A stretch of DNA of 64,000 nt from Asticcacaulis aquaticus (GCF_028550415.1 NZ_JAQQKX010000009.1:1-64000), one strand, 5' to 3'; counted from the stretch's first letter, positions 33,755 to 42,266 are shown. Notes: a model not told the origin generated them from the letters alone. Translations and numbers: made by a program.

Positions 33755-35176
33755 ATGTACGATTCCCGCCAATATAATCGCCGCCAGAAGATTGCCATTG
33801 TCGGCACCGGCATTTCCGGTCTGTCGGCGGCGTGGCACCTGCATAGGCACGCGGACATCACGGTTTTCGAAAAGGACAGTGCCCCCGGCGGTCACAGCCA
33901 CAGCGTCAATGTCGGCACCGACTCTGAACCGCTGTGGGTCGACATGGGGTTCATCGTCTTCAACACGCCGTGCTATCCGAACCTGACGGCGCTGTTCGAC
34001 CATTTGGGCGTTACGCATCAGCTGTCGGATATGTCGTTCGGCGTTTCCATTGATGAGGGCGATCTGGAATATGCCTCGGTGTCCCTGTCGGGCCTTCTGG
34101 CGCAATGGCGCAATGTCGCCCGCCCCCGCTTCCTGAAACTGCTGTGGGATCTGATGCGCTTCTATAAGCAGGCCCCGATCGACAAAGCCTCGACCACCTG
34201 CGATGACCTGACTCTGGGGCAATATCTCAAGCGGAAACGCTATTCGCGCGCCTTTGTCGAGGACCATTTGCTGCCGCAGGCCGCCGCCATCTGGTCGACC
34301 TCGGCGGCGGAAATCATGGACTACCCGTTCCGCGCCTTCATCACCTTCTTCGAAAACCACGGCCTGCTCAAACTGACCGACCGCATTCACTGGCGCACGG
34401 TGACCGGCGGGTCTCAGGCCTATGTCAAGGCGCTCATCGCCCCGTTCCGCGATCGAATCCGCACGGGCTGCGGTATCGTCTCGGCCACGCGTCACGCGGG
34501 CGGCGTCACCCTCACCGACCAGCACGGCGAACACCACGACTTCGATCAGGTCGTCTTCGCCAGCCACGCGCATGATACTTTGCGGATACTGACCGATGCC
34601 GATGCGACCGAGCGCGATATTCTGGGGCAATTCCACTATACCGACAATACCGTCGTCCTGCACACGGACGAGGCCTTGATGCCAAAGCGCAAACACGCCT
34701 GGTCGAGCTGGAACTATATCGGTCGCGAAGACGAGGTGAGCTCGGGCCGGATGCTGTGCGTCACCTACTGGATGAACCTGTTGCAGGGTATAGAGCGCAT
34801 TCCGAAAAGTGTGCAGCGGTTTTCGGACTCAAATGCGCGACAAAATCAAAATCAGGGTCGCGATCTGTTCGTGACGCTCAATCCGGTGCGTCCGGTCGAT
34901 CCGGCGAAAATCATCAAGACCATGCAGTTCGACCACCCCCTGTTCAATCAGGCCGCCATCGCCGCGCAACACCGGCTGGGCGAGATTCAGGGCGCGCGAA
35001 AGACGTGGTTCTGCGGGGCCTATTTCGGGTCGGGCTTCCACGAGGACGGCCTTCAATCAGGCCTCGCCGTGGCCGAAGCGATCACCGGCGTGGAACGTCC
35101 ATGGGCCTTCGATTGGGGCCGCTCGCGCATCCACTGGCGTCCGGAAATGTCGGTAGCGCTGGAGGCGGCGGAATGA
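33755..35176 (+). CDS. FAD-dependent amine-oxidase-like oxidoreductase with in-frame repeat insert
   Basis: 473 residues. The dinucleotide motif 'KIAIVGTGISGLSAAWHL ... FEKDSAPGGHSHSV' opens the protein, 'VDMGFIVFNTPCYPNLTALF' and the C-terminal 'WFCGAYFGSGFHEDGLQSGLAVAE' are typical of a family found beside DUF1365 and CFA-type genes and linked to lipid modification (desaturation-like chemistry). The ATG at 33755 follows GGAAAG and the predicted ECF promoter. Residues about 346-366 (IERIPKSVQRFSDSNARQNQN region) come from a palindromic repeat translated in frame between 'MNLLQG' and 'RDLFVTLNP'. The rest looks intact, so the protein may still work. Confidence 0.88.
   Translation: MYDSRQYNRRQKIAIVGTGISGLSAAWHLHRHADITVFEKDSAPGGHSHSVNVGTDSEPLWVDMGFIVFNTPCYPNLTALFDHLGVTHQLSDMSFGVSIDEGDLEYASVSLSGLLAQWRNVARPRFLKLLWDLMRFYKQAPIDKASTTCDDLTLGQYLKRKRYSRAFVEDHLLPQAAAIWSTSAAEIMDYPFRAFITFFENHGLLKLTDRIHWRTVTGGSQAYVKALIAPFRDRIRTGCGIVSATRHAGGVTLTDQHGEHHDFDQVVFASHAHDTLRILTDADATERDILGQFHYTDNTVVLHTDEALMPKRKHAWSSWNYIGREDEVSSGRMLCVTYWMNLLQGIERIPKSVQRFSDSNARQNQNQGRDLFVTLNPVRPVDPAKIIKTMQFDHPLFNQAAIAAQHRLGEIQGARKTWFCGAYFGSGFHEDGLQSGLAVAEAITGVERPWAFDWGRSRIHWRPEMSVALEAAE
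34791..34852 (+). repeat. Palindromic element, family A, copy 2, inside a coding sequence
   Basis: GAGCGCATTCCGAAAAGTG ... CAGCGGTTTTCGGACTC ... AATGCGCGACAAAATC. Outer arms GCGCATT/AATGCGC and inner arms TCCGAAAA/TTTTCGGA pair. The chosen reading frame passes through without a stop and adds about 21 residues to the FAD oxidoreductase. Confidence 0.85.
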
Positions 35177-35190
35177 GTGAAGACACCATC

Positions 35191-35332
35191 TTACTCCCCC
35201 GCCACGCGGGGGAGGTGGCACGCTTTAGCGTGACGGAGGGGGGCCTTGCTGGCGTTTCAACAAAGGCCCCCACCACCGCATCTAGCGCTGCGCGCGTCGT
35301 GCGGTCCCCCTCCCCATGGCATGGGGAGGTAT
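35191..35332. repeat. GC-rich palindromic dispersed repeat, family B, copy 3
   Basis: Left hairpin ACTCCCCCGC-CACG-CGGGGGAG followed by GTGGCACGCTTTAGCG; middle GGGGGGCC and GGCCCCCACC blocks; right end GTGCGGTCCCCCTCCCCATG-GCATGGGGAGGTAT. Separates the FAD oxidoreductase from DUF1365. A short ATGA-overlapping frame begins at 35173 and runs into it. Confidence 0.8.
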
Positions 35333-35384
35333 CAAGGAAGGCCAGGTTTCCCTGCCTTCACCTATCGCGACGGGGAGGCGAATT

Positions 35385-36185
35385 ATGATCACACCTGCCC
35401 TTTATGCCGGTCCGGTGACGCACCACCGCTTTGCGCCGAAGGTCCACCACCTCGAATATTCGATCTTTCAGATTCTGCTCGACCTCGACCGGTTAGAGCA
35501 AACGATCCGTCCGCTGAAAACCCTCGGCCTCAATCGCTTCAACTGGCTGGGCTTTTATGAGCGCGACCACGGCCCGGTCAAAGGCGACACCACAGCACCG
35601 CTGCGCGACCGCATCGTCGCGCTGCTTGCACCAAGGGGCCTGTACAAGGCCACCGATAAACTTTTCCTGCTCGCCATGCCGCGCGTTCTGGGCTTCGTCT
35701 TCAACCCCATCGCGCTCTATTTCGTGCAAAAGGCCGATGGCGGCCTGCGCACCGTCGTCTATCAGGTCAACAACACCTTCGGCGACCGTCATTGCTACGT
35801 GCTGCCCGTGCGCGAGGCAGGGCCTATCCATCAGGCCGCCTCCAAACGCCTGCACGTCTCGCCGTTTATGGATATGGACATGGCCTATCGGTTCGACCTG
35901 ATCCCGCCGGAAGAACGGTTCAGCCTGCATATTCTGCTGGAGCAGGTGACCGGCGACCGGCGCGACCGGATGCTGACCGCGACCTTCAAAGCCAGACGCG
36001 AGCCGCTGACCGACCGCGTATTGATGCGTTATTTCCGCTCGATGCCGCTGATGACGCTCAAGGTCGTCTGGGGCATCCACTGGGAAGCGCTGAAGCTCTG
36101 GCTCAAGGGGATAAAATATCGTCCCGGCCCGAAATCGCCCCCTGAACCGTTCAGCGTCGGCGATAAAACCCCTGAAAACGCCTGA
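35385..36185 (+). CDS. DUF1365 family protein
   Basis: 266 residues. 'LYAGPVTHHRFAPKVHHLEYSIF' start, 'LLAMPRVLGFVFNPIALYFVQ', 'VVYQVNNTFGDRHCYVLP', 'KRLHVSPFMDMDMAYRFDL' and 'MPLMTLKVVWGIHWEALKLWLKGIKY' are the DUF1365 landmarks. Members are almost always next to the FAD oxidoreductase and CFA-type genes and have been tied to lipid modification under sigmaE/ChrR. ATG at 35385 follows GGGGAGGCGAATT. It is 208 bases from the oxidoreductase because a repeat lies between them. Confidence 0.92.
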   Translation: MITPALYAGPVTHHRFAPKVHHLEYSIFQILLDLDRLEQTIRPLKTLGLNRFNWLGFYERDHGPVKGDTTAPLRDRIVALLAPRGLYKATDKLFLLAMPRVLGFVFNPIALYFVQKADGGLRTVVYQVNNTFGDRHCYVLPVREAGPIHQAASKRLHVSPFMDMDMAYRFDLIPPEERFSLHILLEQVTGDRRDRMLTATFKARREPLTDRVLMRYFRSMPLMTLKVVWGIHWEALKLWLKGIKYRPGPKSPPEPFSVGDKTPENA

Positions 36186-36286
36186 TTTTCAAGTCATCGT
36201 ATGATTGGTACTGGACATTGCGGATAAAATTTGCCGTTTAAATAGCCTATAAAAAGACTCATCTGACGACAGGGCTATTTATCCTC

Positions 36287-36997
36287 ATGCGTACTCCCCA
36301 AGGCGTCAGCCTGACCTACGGACTTCTGGAAACCCTGGGACAATCCATCGTCTCCGGCTTTTACGATGGTCGCAGCTTCCCCACCGAAGCCGACCTGTGC
36401 ACGCAGTTTTCGGCCAGCCGCACCGTGGCGCGCGAAGCCGTGAAGATGCTGACGGCCAAGGGTCTGCTCAGCGCCCGCCCGCGTCAGGGGACCAAGGTCG
36501 AGCCCGTCGCCAAGTGGAACCTGCTCGATCCCGACGTCACTCGCTGGCTGATGGAACGGCCCTTCTCCAATACCATCTACCGAGAATTCACCGAAGTGCG
36601 TCTGGCGATCGAGCCCGTGGCCGCCTATCTGGCTACTCGCCGCGGTGACCGGGCCGATATCCGCCGTATCCGCGACGGATTGAACGCCATGCGCGACCAC
36701 GCCGCCGAACCCGATCAGGCGCTGCAGGCCGATATCGACTTCCACGTCTCGATCCTGCGGGCGTCGGGCAATCCCTTCTTCTGGCAGTTGCGCGAGCTGA
36801 TCAATACGGCCCTGCGTCTGTCGATCGGCATCACCAACAAGGTGTCCGGCCATACGGCCTCGATCCCCGCGCACGAAGCCGTCCTCATCGCCATCGAAAA
36901 AGGCGACGCCGACGGTGCCCATGCGGCCATGCGCGCCATCCTGCTGGAATCTCTGGAACTGATCGAAATCTACGACCCGACCACCACGGCGGAATGA
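36287..36997 (+). CDS. GntR/FadR-family transcriptional regulator
   Basis: 236 residues. The N-terminal winged helix contains 'FPTEADLCTQFSASRTVAREAVKMLTAKGLLSARPRQGTKV', and the C-terminal FCD all-helical domain has the metal/ligand residues in 'ADIDFHVSILRASGNPFF' and 'AHEAVLIAIEKGDADGAHAAMRAI'. FadR-type regulators answer to small carboxylic acids, often sugar acids in this order. The gene stands alone, so its target cannot be read from neighbours. Confidence 0.92.
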   Translation: MRTPQGVSLTYGLLETLGQSIVSGFYDGRSFPTEADLCTQFSASRTVAREAVKMLTAKGLLSARPRQGTKVEPVAKWNLLDPDVTRWLMERPFSNTIYREFTEVRLAIEPVAAYLATRRGDRADIRRIRDGLNAMRDHAAEPDQALQADIDFHVSILRASGNPFFWQLRELINTALRLSIGITNKVSGHTASIPAHEAVLIAIEKGDADGAHAAMRAILLESLELIEIYDPTTTAE

Positions 36998-37013
36998 TTT
37001 AGGGCGGCGCCTT

Positions 37014-37415
37014 ATGAAAACGGGTAATTATGGTGTTGTAATCACTTATATTATCGGACTTTTCTCTGCGGGCGTTTTTGCTTATCAAGCCGCTTTGAAG
37101 GGCTTTGATGCTGCCTTTTTCAGTCCATACCAGTTGGCGATTTTCATATCCGCTCTATGTATTCCAACCTCTTTGCAGATTAATAAAGATATATCGGCAA
37201 CACTTAATTCTCAGAAAAATAAGATAAGTGCTCATGCACTCATTTGGATACCAACATTATTAGGCTTAATCTGTTTTTATTTTGCTGTAAGCGACTATCT
37301 ACCCCTTTCAAAAGACAGAATATATTTCTTCGCCGCAGGCATCGCGTTTTCTGGTCTTATGTGGGCGGCTTACTTCTATTTAAGATTCAAGATCAAGCCG
37401 CCAGCTGTTCCTTGA
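37014..37415 (+). CDS. Four-helix membrane protein, unknown
   Basis: 133 residues, about four hydrophobic segments ('GVVITYIIGLFSAGVFAY', 'YQLAIFISALCIP', 'HALIWIPTLLGLICFYFAV', 'IYFFAAGIAFSGLMWAAYFYL'). Strikingly AT-rich compared with cckA and the regulator beside it, so probably acquired. No family recognised. Its last 23 bases overlap the end of cckA, convergently. Confidence 0.65.
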   Translation: MKTGNYGVVITYIIGLFSAGVFAYQAALKGFDAAFFSPYQLAIFISALCIPTSLQINKDISATLNSQKNKISAHALIWIPTLLGLICFYFAVSDYLPLSKDRIYFFAAGIAFSGLMWAAYFYLRFKIKPPAVP

Positions 37416-39564
37416 CCTTTTCGGCCAGAGTCTTGATATCGAGCGGCTTGGGCAGGAACGACACGCCCGTCTCGTCCTCCAGCAGGTCCGAGAACTCCGC
37501 CTCGGCATAGCCCGAAATGAACATCACCGGCACATTGCCCAGATGCGGCCGCGCCTTCTTGAGCATCGACGGCCCGTCCAGCCCCGGCATGATCACATCG
37601 GAGATAAGAAGGTCGAACTTGCCTCCGCCTTCGATGATGTCGAGTGCCTCTTCGCCGTCGCAGGCCTCGGTCACCTCGTAACCACGCTGACGCAGCAGAC
37701 GGGCGGCGATACCGCGCACGATCTCCTCGTCCTCGACGAACAGGATGCGGCCCGCCCCCGACAGGTCCTTAGGCGTGACCTTGACCGGCTCGGCAGGCTT
37801 CACCTCACCGGCCGGCTTTTCGACGCGCACCTTGACCGGCAGGAAGATTTTGAACGTCGCGCCGTGGCCTTGTTCGGGGGCCACCACCGACCGAATGACG
37901 ATGTGGCCGTCGGCCTGATTGACGATGCCATAGACGGTCGCCAGCCCCAGCCCGGTCCCCTCGCCCAGCGGCTTGGTCGTAAAGAACGGCTCGAAGACCT
38001 TGGTCATGATGTCGGGCGGGATACCGGGTCCGTTGTCCGACACCTCGATCAAAGCCGCGCCCTGTACCGGCGCATCGGCCCAGCCCTGCGCCACGGCTTC
38101 GGCCTGTGACAAGGCCGCCGTCTTGATCTTGACGCGTCCGCCGCCTGCGGTGTGCACCGCGTCGCGGGCATTGACGACAAGATTCATCACCGCCATCTCC
38201 ATCTGCCCCTTGTCGGCGTGGATATCGGGCAGGTCGCGGCCGTATTCGGTCTCCAGCTTGACGTCTTCGCGCATCAGGCGGCGCAGCAACACCTCGGACT
38301 CCGAGATAAGTTCGCCCAGATTGTGCGTCACGCGCTTGACGGTTTGCTTGCGCGAGAAGGCCAGCAGCTTGCGCACCAGGTCTTCGGCGCGGACGCTGAT
38401 CTGACGAATTTCGTTCAGCCCGTCATAGGACGGATCGCCGAGCGGGTGATTGTGCAGCAGGTCTTCGACGCGAAGCTTAAGGCCCGTCAACAGGTTGTTC
38501 AGGTCGTGCGCCACGCCGCCGGCGAATTGCCCGATGGCCTGCATCTTCTGCACCTGAGCGAGGCTCTGCTCAAGCTGCTTCTGCTCGCTGATGTCGAACA
38601 GGTAGAGCATGTAGCCGCCGTCAGAGGGCGCGAACAGCACCTGCAACGGCAGGTCCTTGTTGCCGTCCAGCCGCACCTCGAACGGACCGGTGGATTTCAG
38701 GTCGAGCTTGGTCTGCATCTCCTCGCGCGCCCCGGCCTCCAGCAGGTCGCCCCACACCGTACCCGTCAGGTCGGATTGAGAGCGCCCCATCAGGCGGGCA
38801 AAGGCCGTATTGAGATGGACCAGTTCGCCCCCCAGCAGGGTCTCACCGCGCAGCAGAGCCTGACCGAAGGGCGCCGCCGTCCCGTCGAAGGTCGCGGGCG
38901 CGATATCGACCACCGGCGCGCGCGCGTCAGCCTCGCTCTCGACTTCAGTGTCGAGGAAGGCCGGGCCGCTGACCGCCGCCGGGGCGACCTCGTGATTGAG
39001 CAGAAGCCCGGTGCCGAGCACGCCCTGCGACCCGGCGCGGACCAGCACCTGTTCGTCGCCCAGCCGCGAGACCAGCATCTCGAAATCGAAGCTGCCGAGG
39101 CGAACCAGGGCGCGCCCCGTCCCCTGAGAGCGGGCTTCGCGCATGGCGGTGAACAGGGCGGGTGCCTCGTCGCCCTGAGGCAGACGGCGCAGATGGCCGC
39201 CCGCGTCGCGCCACGCCGGATTGACGGACACGATGCGCCCGTCAAACCCGGCAATCGCCGCGGGTTCGGCCAGCGCGTCGACCAGCTGCTGCGTCCCCAG
39301 ACCGGCGTGGTCGTCATCGGCATCGGTGGTAAAGGTGAACAGGCCCAGCGACACCACGATCCCCATGGCGATCAGCAATATGGCCAGCACCACGCCCGCA
39401 GGCAGGTCTCCGGCGATGACCCAGACCGCCGCGCAGGTGACGATAACCCCGACCGCCACGGCGCCCAGCACCCACGGGCTGGCGAAATCGCGGATGCGCT
39501 CAAGCGCCGATGCAGGGGAAGCGGACGGGCGCGCAGCGGAAGCGGCAGGAGACGACAGAGACAA
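37393..39564 (-). CDS. cckA: Cell-cycle hybrid histidine kinase CckA
   Basis: 723 residues. Two N-terminal helices (about 28-50 and 54-76), PAS regions (about 90-330), a HisKA domain with the phospho-His in 'QFAGGVAHDLNNLLTGL', an ATPase domain ('NLVVNARDAV', 'VSDNGPGIP', 'FEPFFTTKPLGEGTGLGLATVYGIV'), and a receiver with the acceptor Asp in 'FDLLISDVIMPGLDG'. CckA feeds phosphate through ChpT to CtrA and CpdR, controlling replication, division and flagellar genes; it is a bifunctional kinase/phosphatase at the cell poles. In Caulobacter it also lies next to the flhB region. Confidence 0.95.
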   Translation of the reverse strand: MSLSSPAASAARPSASPASALERIRDFASPWVLGAVAVGVIVTCAAVWVIAGDLPAGVVLAILLIAMGIVVSLGLFTFTTDADDDHAGLGTQQLVDALAEPAAIAGFDGRIVSVNPAWRDAGGHLRRLPQGDEAPALFTAMREARSQGTGRALVRLGSFDFEMLVSRLGDEQVLVRAGSQGVLGTGLLLNHEVAPAAVSGPAFLDTEVESEADARAPVVDIAPATFDGTAAPFGQALLRGETLLGGELVHLNTAFARLMGRSQSDLTGTVWGDLLEAGAREEMQTKLDLKSTGPFEVRLDGNKDLPLQVLFAPSDGGYMLYLFDISEQKQLEQSLAQVQKMQAIGQFAGGVAHDLNNLLTGLKLRVEDLLHNHPLGDPSYDGLNEIRQISVRAEDLVRKLLAFSRKQTVKRVTHNLGELISESEVLLRRLMREDVKLETEYGRDLPDIHADKGQMEMAVMNLVVNARDAVHTAGGGRVKIKTAALSQAEAVAQGWADAPVQGAALIEVSDNGPGIPPDIMTKVFEPFFTTKPLGEGTGLGLATVYGIVNQADGHIVIRSVVAPEQGHGATFKIFLPVKVRVEKPAGEVKPAEPVKVTPKDLSGAGRILFVEDEEIVRGIAARLLRQRGYEVTEACDGEEALDIIEGGGKFDLLISDVIMPGLDGPSMLKKARPHLGNVPVMFISGYAEAEFSDLLEDETGVSFLPKPLDIKTLAEKVKEQLAA

Positions 39565-39669
39565 GGCCGGACCTCAGTATCAGAGCCCTTTAAGGGCAAA
39601 CGAATCGGTCGATATTAACCTGTTTTGCCCGTTCTGACTGCTTATTCTGCAAGGTAATCTTTTTAGGAA

Positions 39670-39717
39670 ACGCGCATCTGATCCAAAAACCGGTACCCAC
39701 TTTTTGGGATGCGCTTG
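39670..39717 (-). repeat. Palindromic element, family A, copy 3
   Basis: On the minus strand AAGCGCATCCCAAAAAGTG ... CGGTTTTTGGATCAGATGCGC. Arms pair as in the other copies, with CCAAAAA/TTTTTGG as inner stem. It lies between flhB and cckA. Confidence 0.8.
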
Positions 39718-39725
39718 GCCAGTGT

Positions 39726-40793
39726 CTAAAAGCCACGTTTCTTCCGCGTCATGACGAACGAGATGATCTTCGCCACCGCCTGAAAATGAGCTTCGGGGAT
39801 GATCTCGTCGACATCGATCGCCGCATAGAGGGCGCGGGCCAGCGGCGGGTCTTCGACGATGGCGATGTCGTGCTCCCCCGCCACTTCGCGGATTTTCAGC
39901 GCCACGGCATCGACGCCCTTGGCGACGCAGGTCGGTGCCGGCGTATCGTTATCGTAGCGCAGCGCCACAGCGTAGTGGGTCGGGTTGGTGATGACCACGG
40001 TCGCCTTTGGGACGTTCGACATCATCCGCTGGCGCGACTTTTCCATGCGGATCTGCTTGAGGCGGCCCTTGACGTGCGGGTCGCCTTCGGCCTGCTTGTA
40101 CTCGTCCTTGACCTCGGTCTTCGACATCTTCATCTTCTGCGCGAAGCGGAACTTCTGGATGACGAAATCGGCCCCGCCCTCCACCGCCAGAAACAGGCAC
40201 ACCGCCACCGCCAGCGAAATGAACACCTCGCGCGAATAGGGCAGGATCAGCATCGGCGACGCCCCCGTCAGGCCGTTGATGTCGATCGCTCGCGCCTTCA
40301 GGATCAGGTAGGTAATGAAGCCCACCGCGACCAGCTTGATCAGGGTCTTGGCGAACTGAATCAGGGCATCGACCCCGAACAGGCGCTTGAACCCCGCCAT
40401 GGGATTCAACTTGGTCCAGTCGGGCTTGAGCTTCTCGGCATTGAACATCAGGCCGGTCTGGGCGACATTGCCGATCACCCCGCCCGCCGCCGCGACCAGC
40501 ATGATCAGCCCGATGATGGGCAGGACCTTCATCATCACCGCATTGGCGATGGTCAGTCCGCCGTCGCCACGCAGCGAGTCGAGCAGCTGGTGCGGCATGG
40601 CCACGAAGACCGTCAGGGTCTCGGTCAGGGAGAGGGCGATCTTCTCGCCGTACATGATGACCAGGGCGCAGGCAAAGATCAGGGACAGGGCCTGCGGAAT
40701 ATCGCCTGACTTGGCGACGTCGCCCTTTTTTCGGGCCTCGGCCAGTTTCTGTGCCGAGGCCTCTTCTGTTTTGTCTTCACCTTCCTCAGCCAT
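39726..40793 (-). CDS. flhB: Flagellar export switch protein FlhB
   Basis: 355 residues. Charged start 'EEGEDKTEEASAQKLAEARKKGDVAKS', four membrane helices (about 30-215), and a cytosolic domain with the self-cleavage motif 'VITNPTHYAVALRYD'. FlhB is part of the export gate and switches secretion from rod/hook to filament proteins after cleavage between Asn and Pro. It follows fliR with three bases between. Confidence 0.96.
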   Translation of the reverse strand: MAEEGEDKTEEASAQKLAEARKKGDVAKSGDIPQALSLIFACALVIMYGEKIALSLTETLTVFVAMPHQLLDSLRGDGGLTIANAVMMKVLPIIGLIMLVAAAGGVIGNVAQTGLMFNAEKLKPDWTKLNPMAGFKRLFGVDALIQFAKTLIKLVAVGFITYLILKARAIDINGLTGASPMLILPYSREVFISLAVAVCLFLAVEGGADFVIQKFRFAQKMKMSKTEVKDEYKQAEGDPHVKGRLKQIRMEKSRQRMMSNVPKATVVITNPTHYAVALRYDNDTPAPTCVAKGVDAVALKIREVAGEHDIAIVEDPPLARALYAAIDVDEIIPEAHFQAVAKIISFVMTRKKRGF

Positions 40794-40796
40794 CTA

Positions 40797-41603
40797 TCAC
40801 CTGCTTCTGATGAAGATGTTGAGGAACTCTTCGTAGTGTTCGATGAACACCATGCCCGTTGCCCCCAGCCCTACGGCGAAGATGGACAGGCCGAAGAGGA
40901 CGCTGAGCGGCGACACGGCAAAAAAGACCGGAAAGGCCGGCATGATGCGGCCGACGAACCCGGCGGCGATATTGAAGACCAGCCCGAAGACGATGACCGG
41001 GGTCGACATCTGAAGCGCCAGCATGAAGGTATCGGCCACCGTGCGGATCATCAGGCTGCCCGCGTCGCTCACCATGACGGGCTTGAGCGGCGGAAAGACG
41101 GCATAGGAATCGAGCATGGCGGCGATGAACATATGGTGCAGATTGGTCGCATAGATCAGGACGAGGCCGAGCATGGCCAGAAAGGTGGCCACGCTGGCGC
41201 TGGGCTGCGCCTGGGCCGGATTGGCGGTTTGCGCGAACGACAAGGTCGTTTGCAGCGAGACGATTTCCCCGGCGATGAGCAGCGCCGCGATGAAGGTGCG
41301 CATCAGCATCCCCAGCATCAGACCGATCAGCACTTCGTGGATGACCAGTCCCGCCATAGCCCCCAAAGTCGGCGGCAGGGCGGGCATCTGGGTCCGCAGC
41401 ACGGGAATCAGCATCAGGGTGAAGACCGCCGCGAACGACAGCCTGATCCGCGGCGGTACGGCCTGATCGCCGATGCCGGGCAGCAATGTCGCCACGGCCC
41501 CCAGCCGTATGAAGATCAGCATACCGGTGAACACGATCTGCGACGTCCCGAAAAAGGAAGTCACCTCGGTCGCGAAATCGGGCGAAGGCGCGGTGGGGAT
41601 CAT
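40797..41603 (-). CDS. fliR: Flagellar export gate protein FliR
   Basis: 268 residues with about six hydrophobic segments: 'FGTSQIVFTGMLIFIRLGAVATLLPGIGDQAVPPRIRLSFAAVFTLMLIPVL', 'EVLIGLMLGMLMRTFIAALLIAGEIVSLQTTLSFA', 'VIVFGLVFNIAAGFVGRIMPAFPVFFAVSPLSVLFGL'. It forms the FliPQR core of the export gate. Upstream fliQ is 255 bases away because of a family B repeat; flhB follows. Confidence 0.96.
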   Translation of the reverse strand: MIPTAPSPDFATEVTSFFGTSQIVFTGMLIFIRLGAVATLLPGIGDQAVPPRIRLSFAAVFTLMLIPVLRTQMPALPPTLGAMAGLVIHEVLIGLMLGMLMRTFIAALLIAGEIVSLQTTLSFAQTANPAQAQPSASVATFLAMLGLVLIYATNLHHMFIAAMLDSYAVFPPLKPVMVSDAGSLMIRTVADTFMLALQMSTPVIVFGLVFNIAAGFVGRIMPAFPVFFAVSPLSVLFGLSIFAVGLGATGMVFIEHYEEFLNIFIRSR

Positions 41604-41614
41604 GACCGCGCCTT

Positions 41615-41790
41615 AATACTCCCCCAGTTTACTGGGGGAGGTGGATCGGAGCGAAAGCGACGAGACGGAGGGGGGCTCGCGTAGACAACATGAAACTGAG
41701 CCAGTGGGTGCTTTTCCGAGCCCCCACCACCACATCTCACTTGCTGCGCAAGCTCGTGCGGTCCCCCTCCCCAATGAATTGGAGAGGTAT
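41615..41790. repeat. GC-rich palindromic dispersed repeat, family B, copy 4, inside the fliQRflhB operon
   Basis: Left hairpin ACTCCCCCAG-TTTA-CTGGGGGAGG as in copy 1, middle GGGGGGCT ... AGCCCCCACC, right end CGTGCGGTCCCCCTCCCC with GGAGAGGTAT. It lies between the fliQ stop and the fliR start, on the operon's transcript. Confidence 0.8.
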
Positions 41791-41858
41791 GAAGAATGGC
41801 ACTTCTGTTCACATTCCGCGTCATAAACGCCACCTATGCCGCGATTCCCGCGACCGGA

Positions 41859-42122
41859 CTACATCCCGGCGATCTTGCCGGCGATCTCCTTCATGAACCC
41901 CGTCAGCAGCGCCCCCATCAGCGGCAGCACCAGCAGCAGGGTGACGAAAACGGCAATGATCTTAGGCGCATAGATCAGGGTCTGTTCCTGAATCTGGGTC
42001 AGGGCCTGAAACAGGCCGATCACCACACCGACGACAAGGCCGACGATCAGCACCGGCGCACAGAGCTGAATGGTCAGCCAGATCGCATCGCGGCCCACGC
42101 CCAGAACTTCGGTACCCGTCAT
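41859..42122 (-). CDS. fliQ: Flagellar export gate protein FliQ
   Basis: 87 residues, two membrane helices. 'DAIWLTIQLCAPVLIVGLVVGVVIGLFQALTQIQEQTLIYAPKIIAVFVTLLLVLPLM' is the family pattern. Several FliQ copies complete the FliPQR gate. First gene of the fliQ-fliR-flhB operon, with a CtrA-type box 50-64 bases before its start. Confidence 0.95.
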   Translation of the reverse strand: MTGTEVLGVGRDAIWLTIQLCAPVLIVGLVVGVVIGLFQALTQIQEQTLIYAPKIIAVFVTLLLVLPLMGALLTGFMKEIAGKIAGM

Positions 42123-42171
42123 CGCAAAACACCCTTGATTACTTTATAGGCAGATTTTGCCGCCCTCACGG

Positions 42172-42186
42172 TTAATTTGGAGTTAA
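42172..42186 (-). promoter_or_regulatory. CtrA box upstream of fliQ
   Basis: TTAA-TTTGGAG-TTAA, a perfect TTAA-N7-TTAA. On the minus strand TTAACC is followed by GGCAAAATC about 15 bases on, like the -10 (GCTAAATC) of Caulobacter class II flagellar promoters. Caulobacter fliQ is known to be CtrA controlled. Confidence 0.75.
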
Positions 42187-42266
42187 GACTTCGCCGCATT
42201 GAATAAAGGCCATCGACCTTTCCAACCAGCCGCGCCCGATCTAAACTGAGCCAAACGGGGGAAATC

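Noticed and set aside
35173-35388. A 71-codon frame starting at ATGA on the oxidoreductase stop
   Set aside because: It runs through the family B repeat with no conserved product; it is kept only as a hint about the history of the junction.
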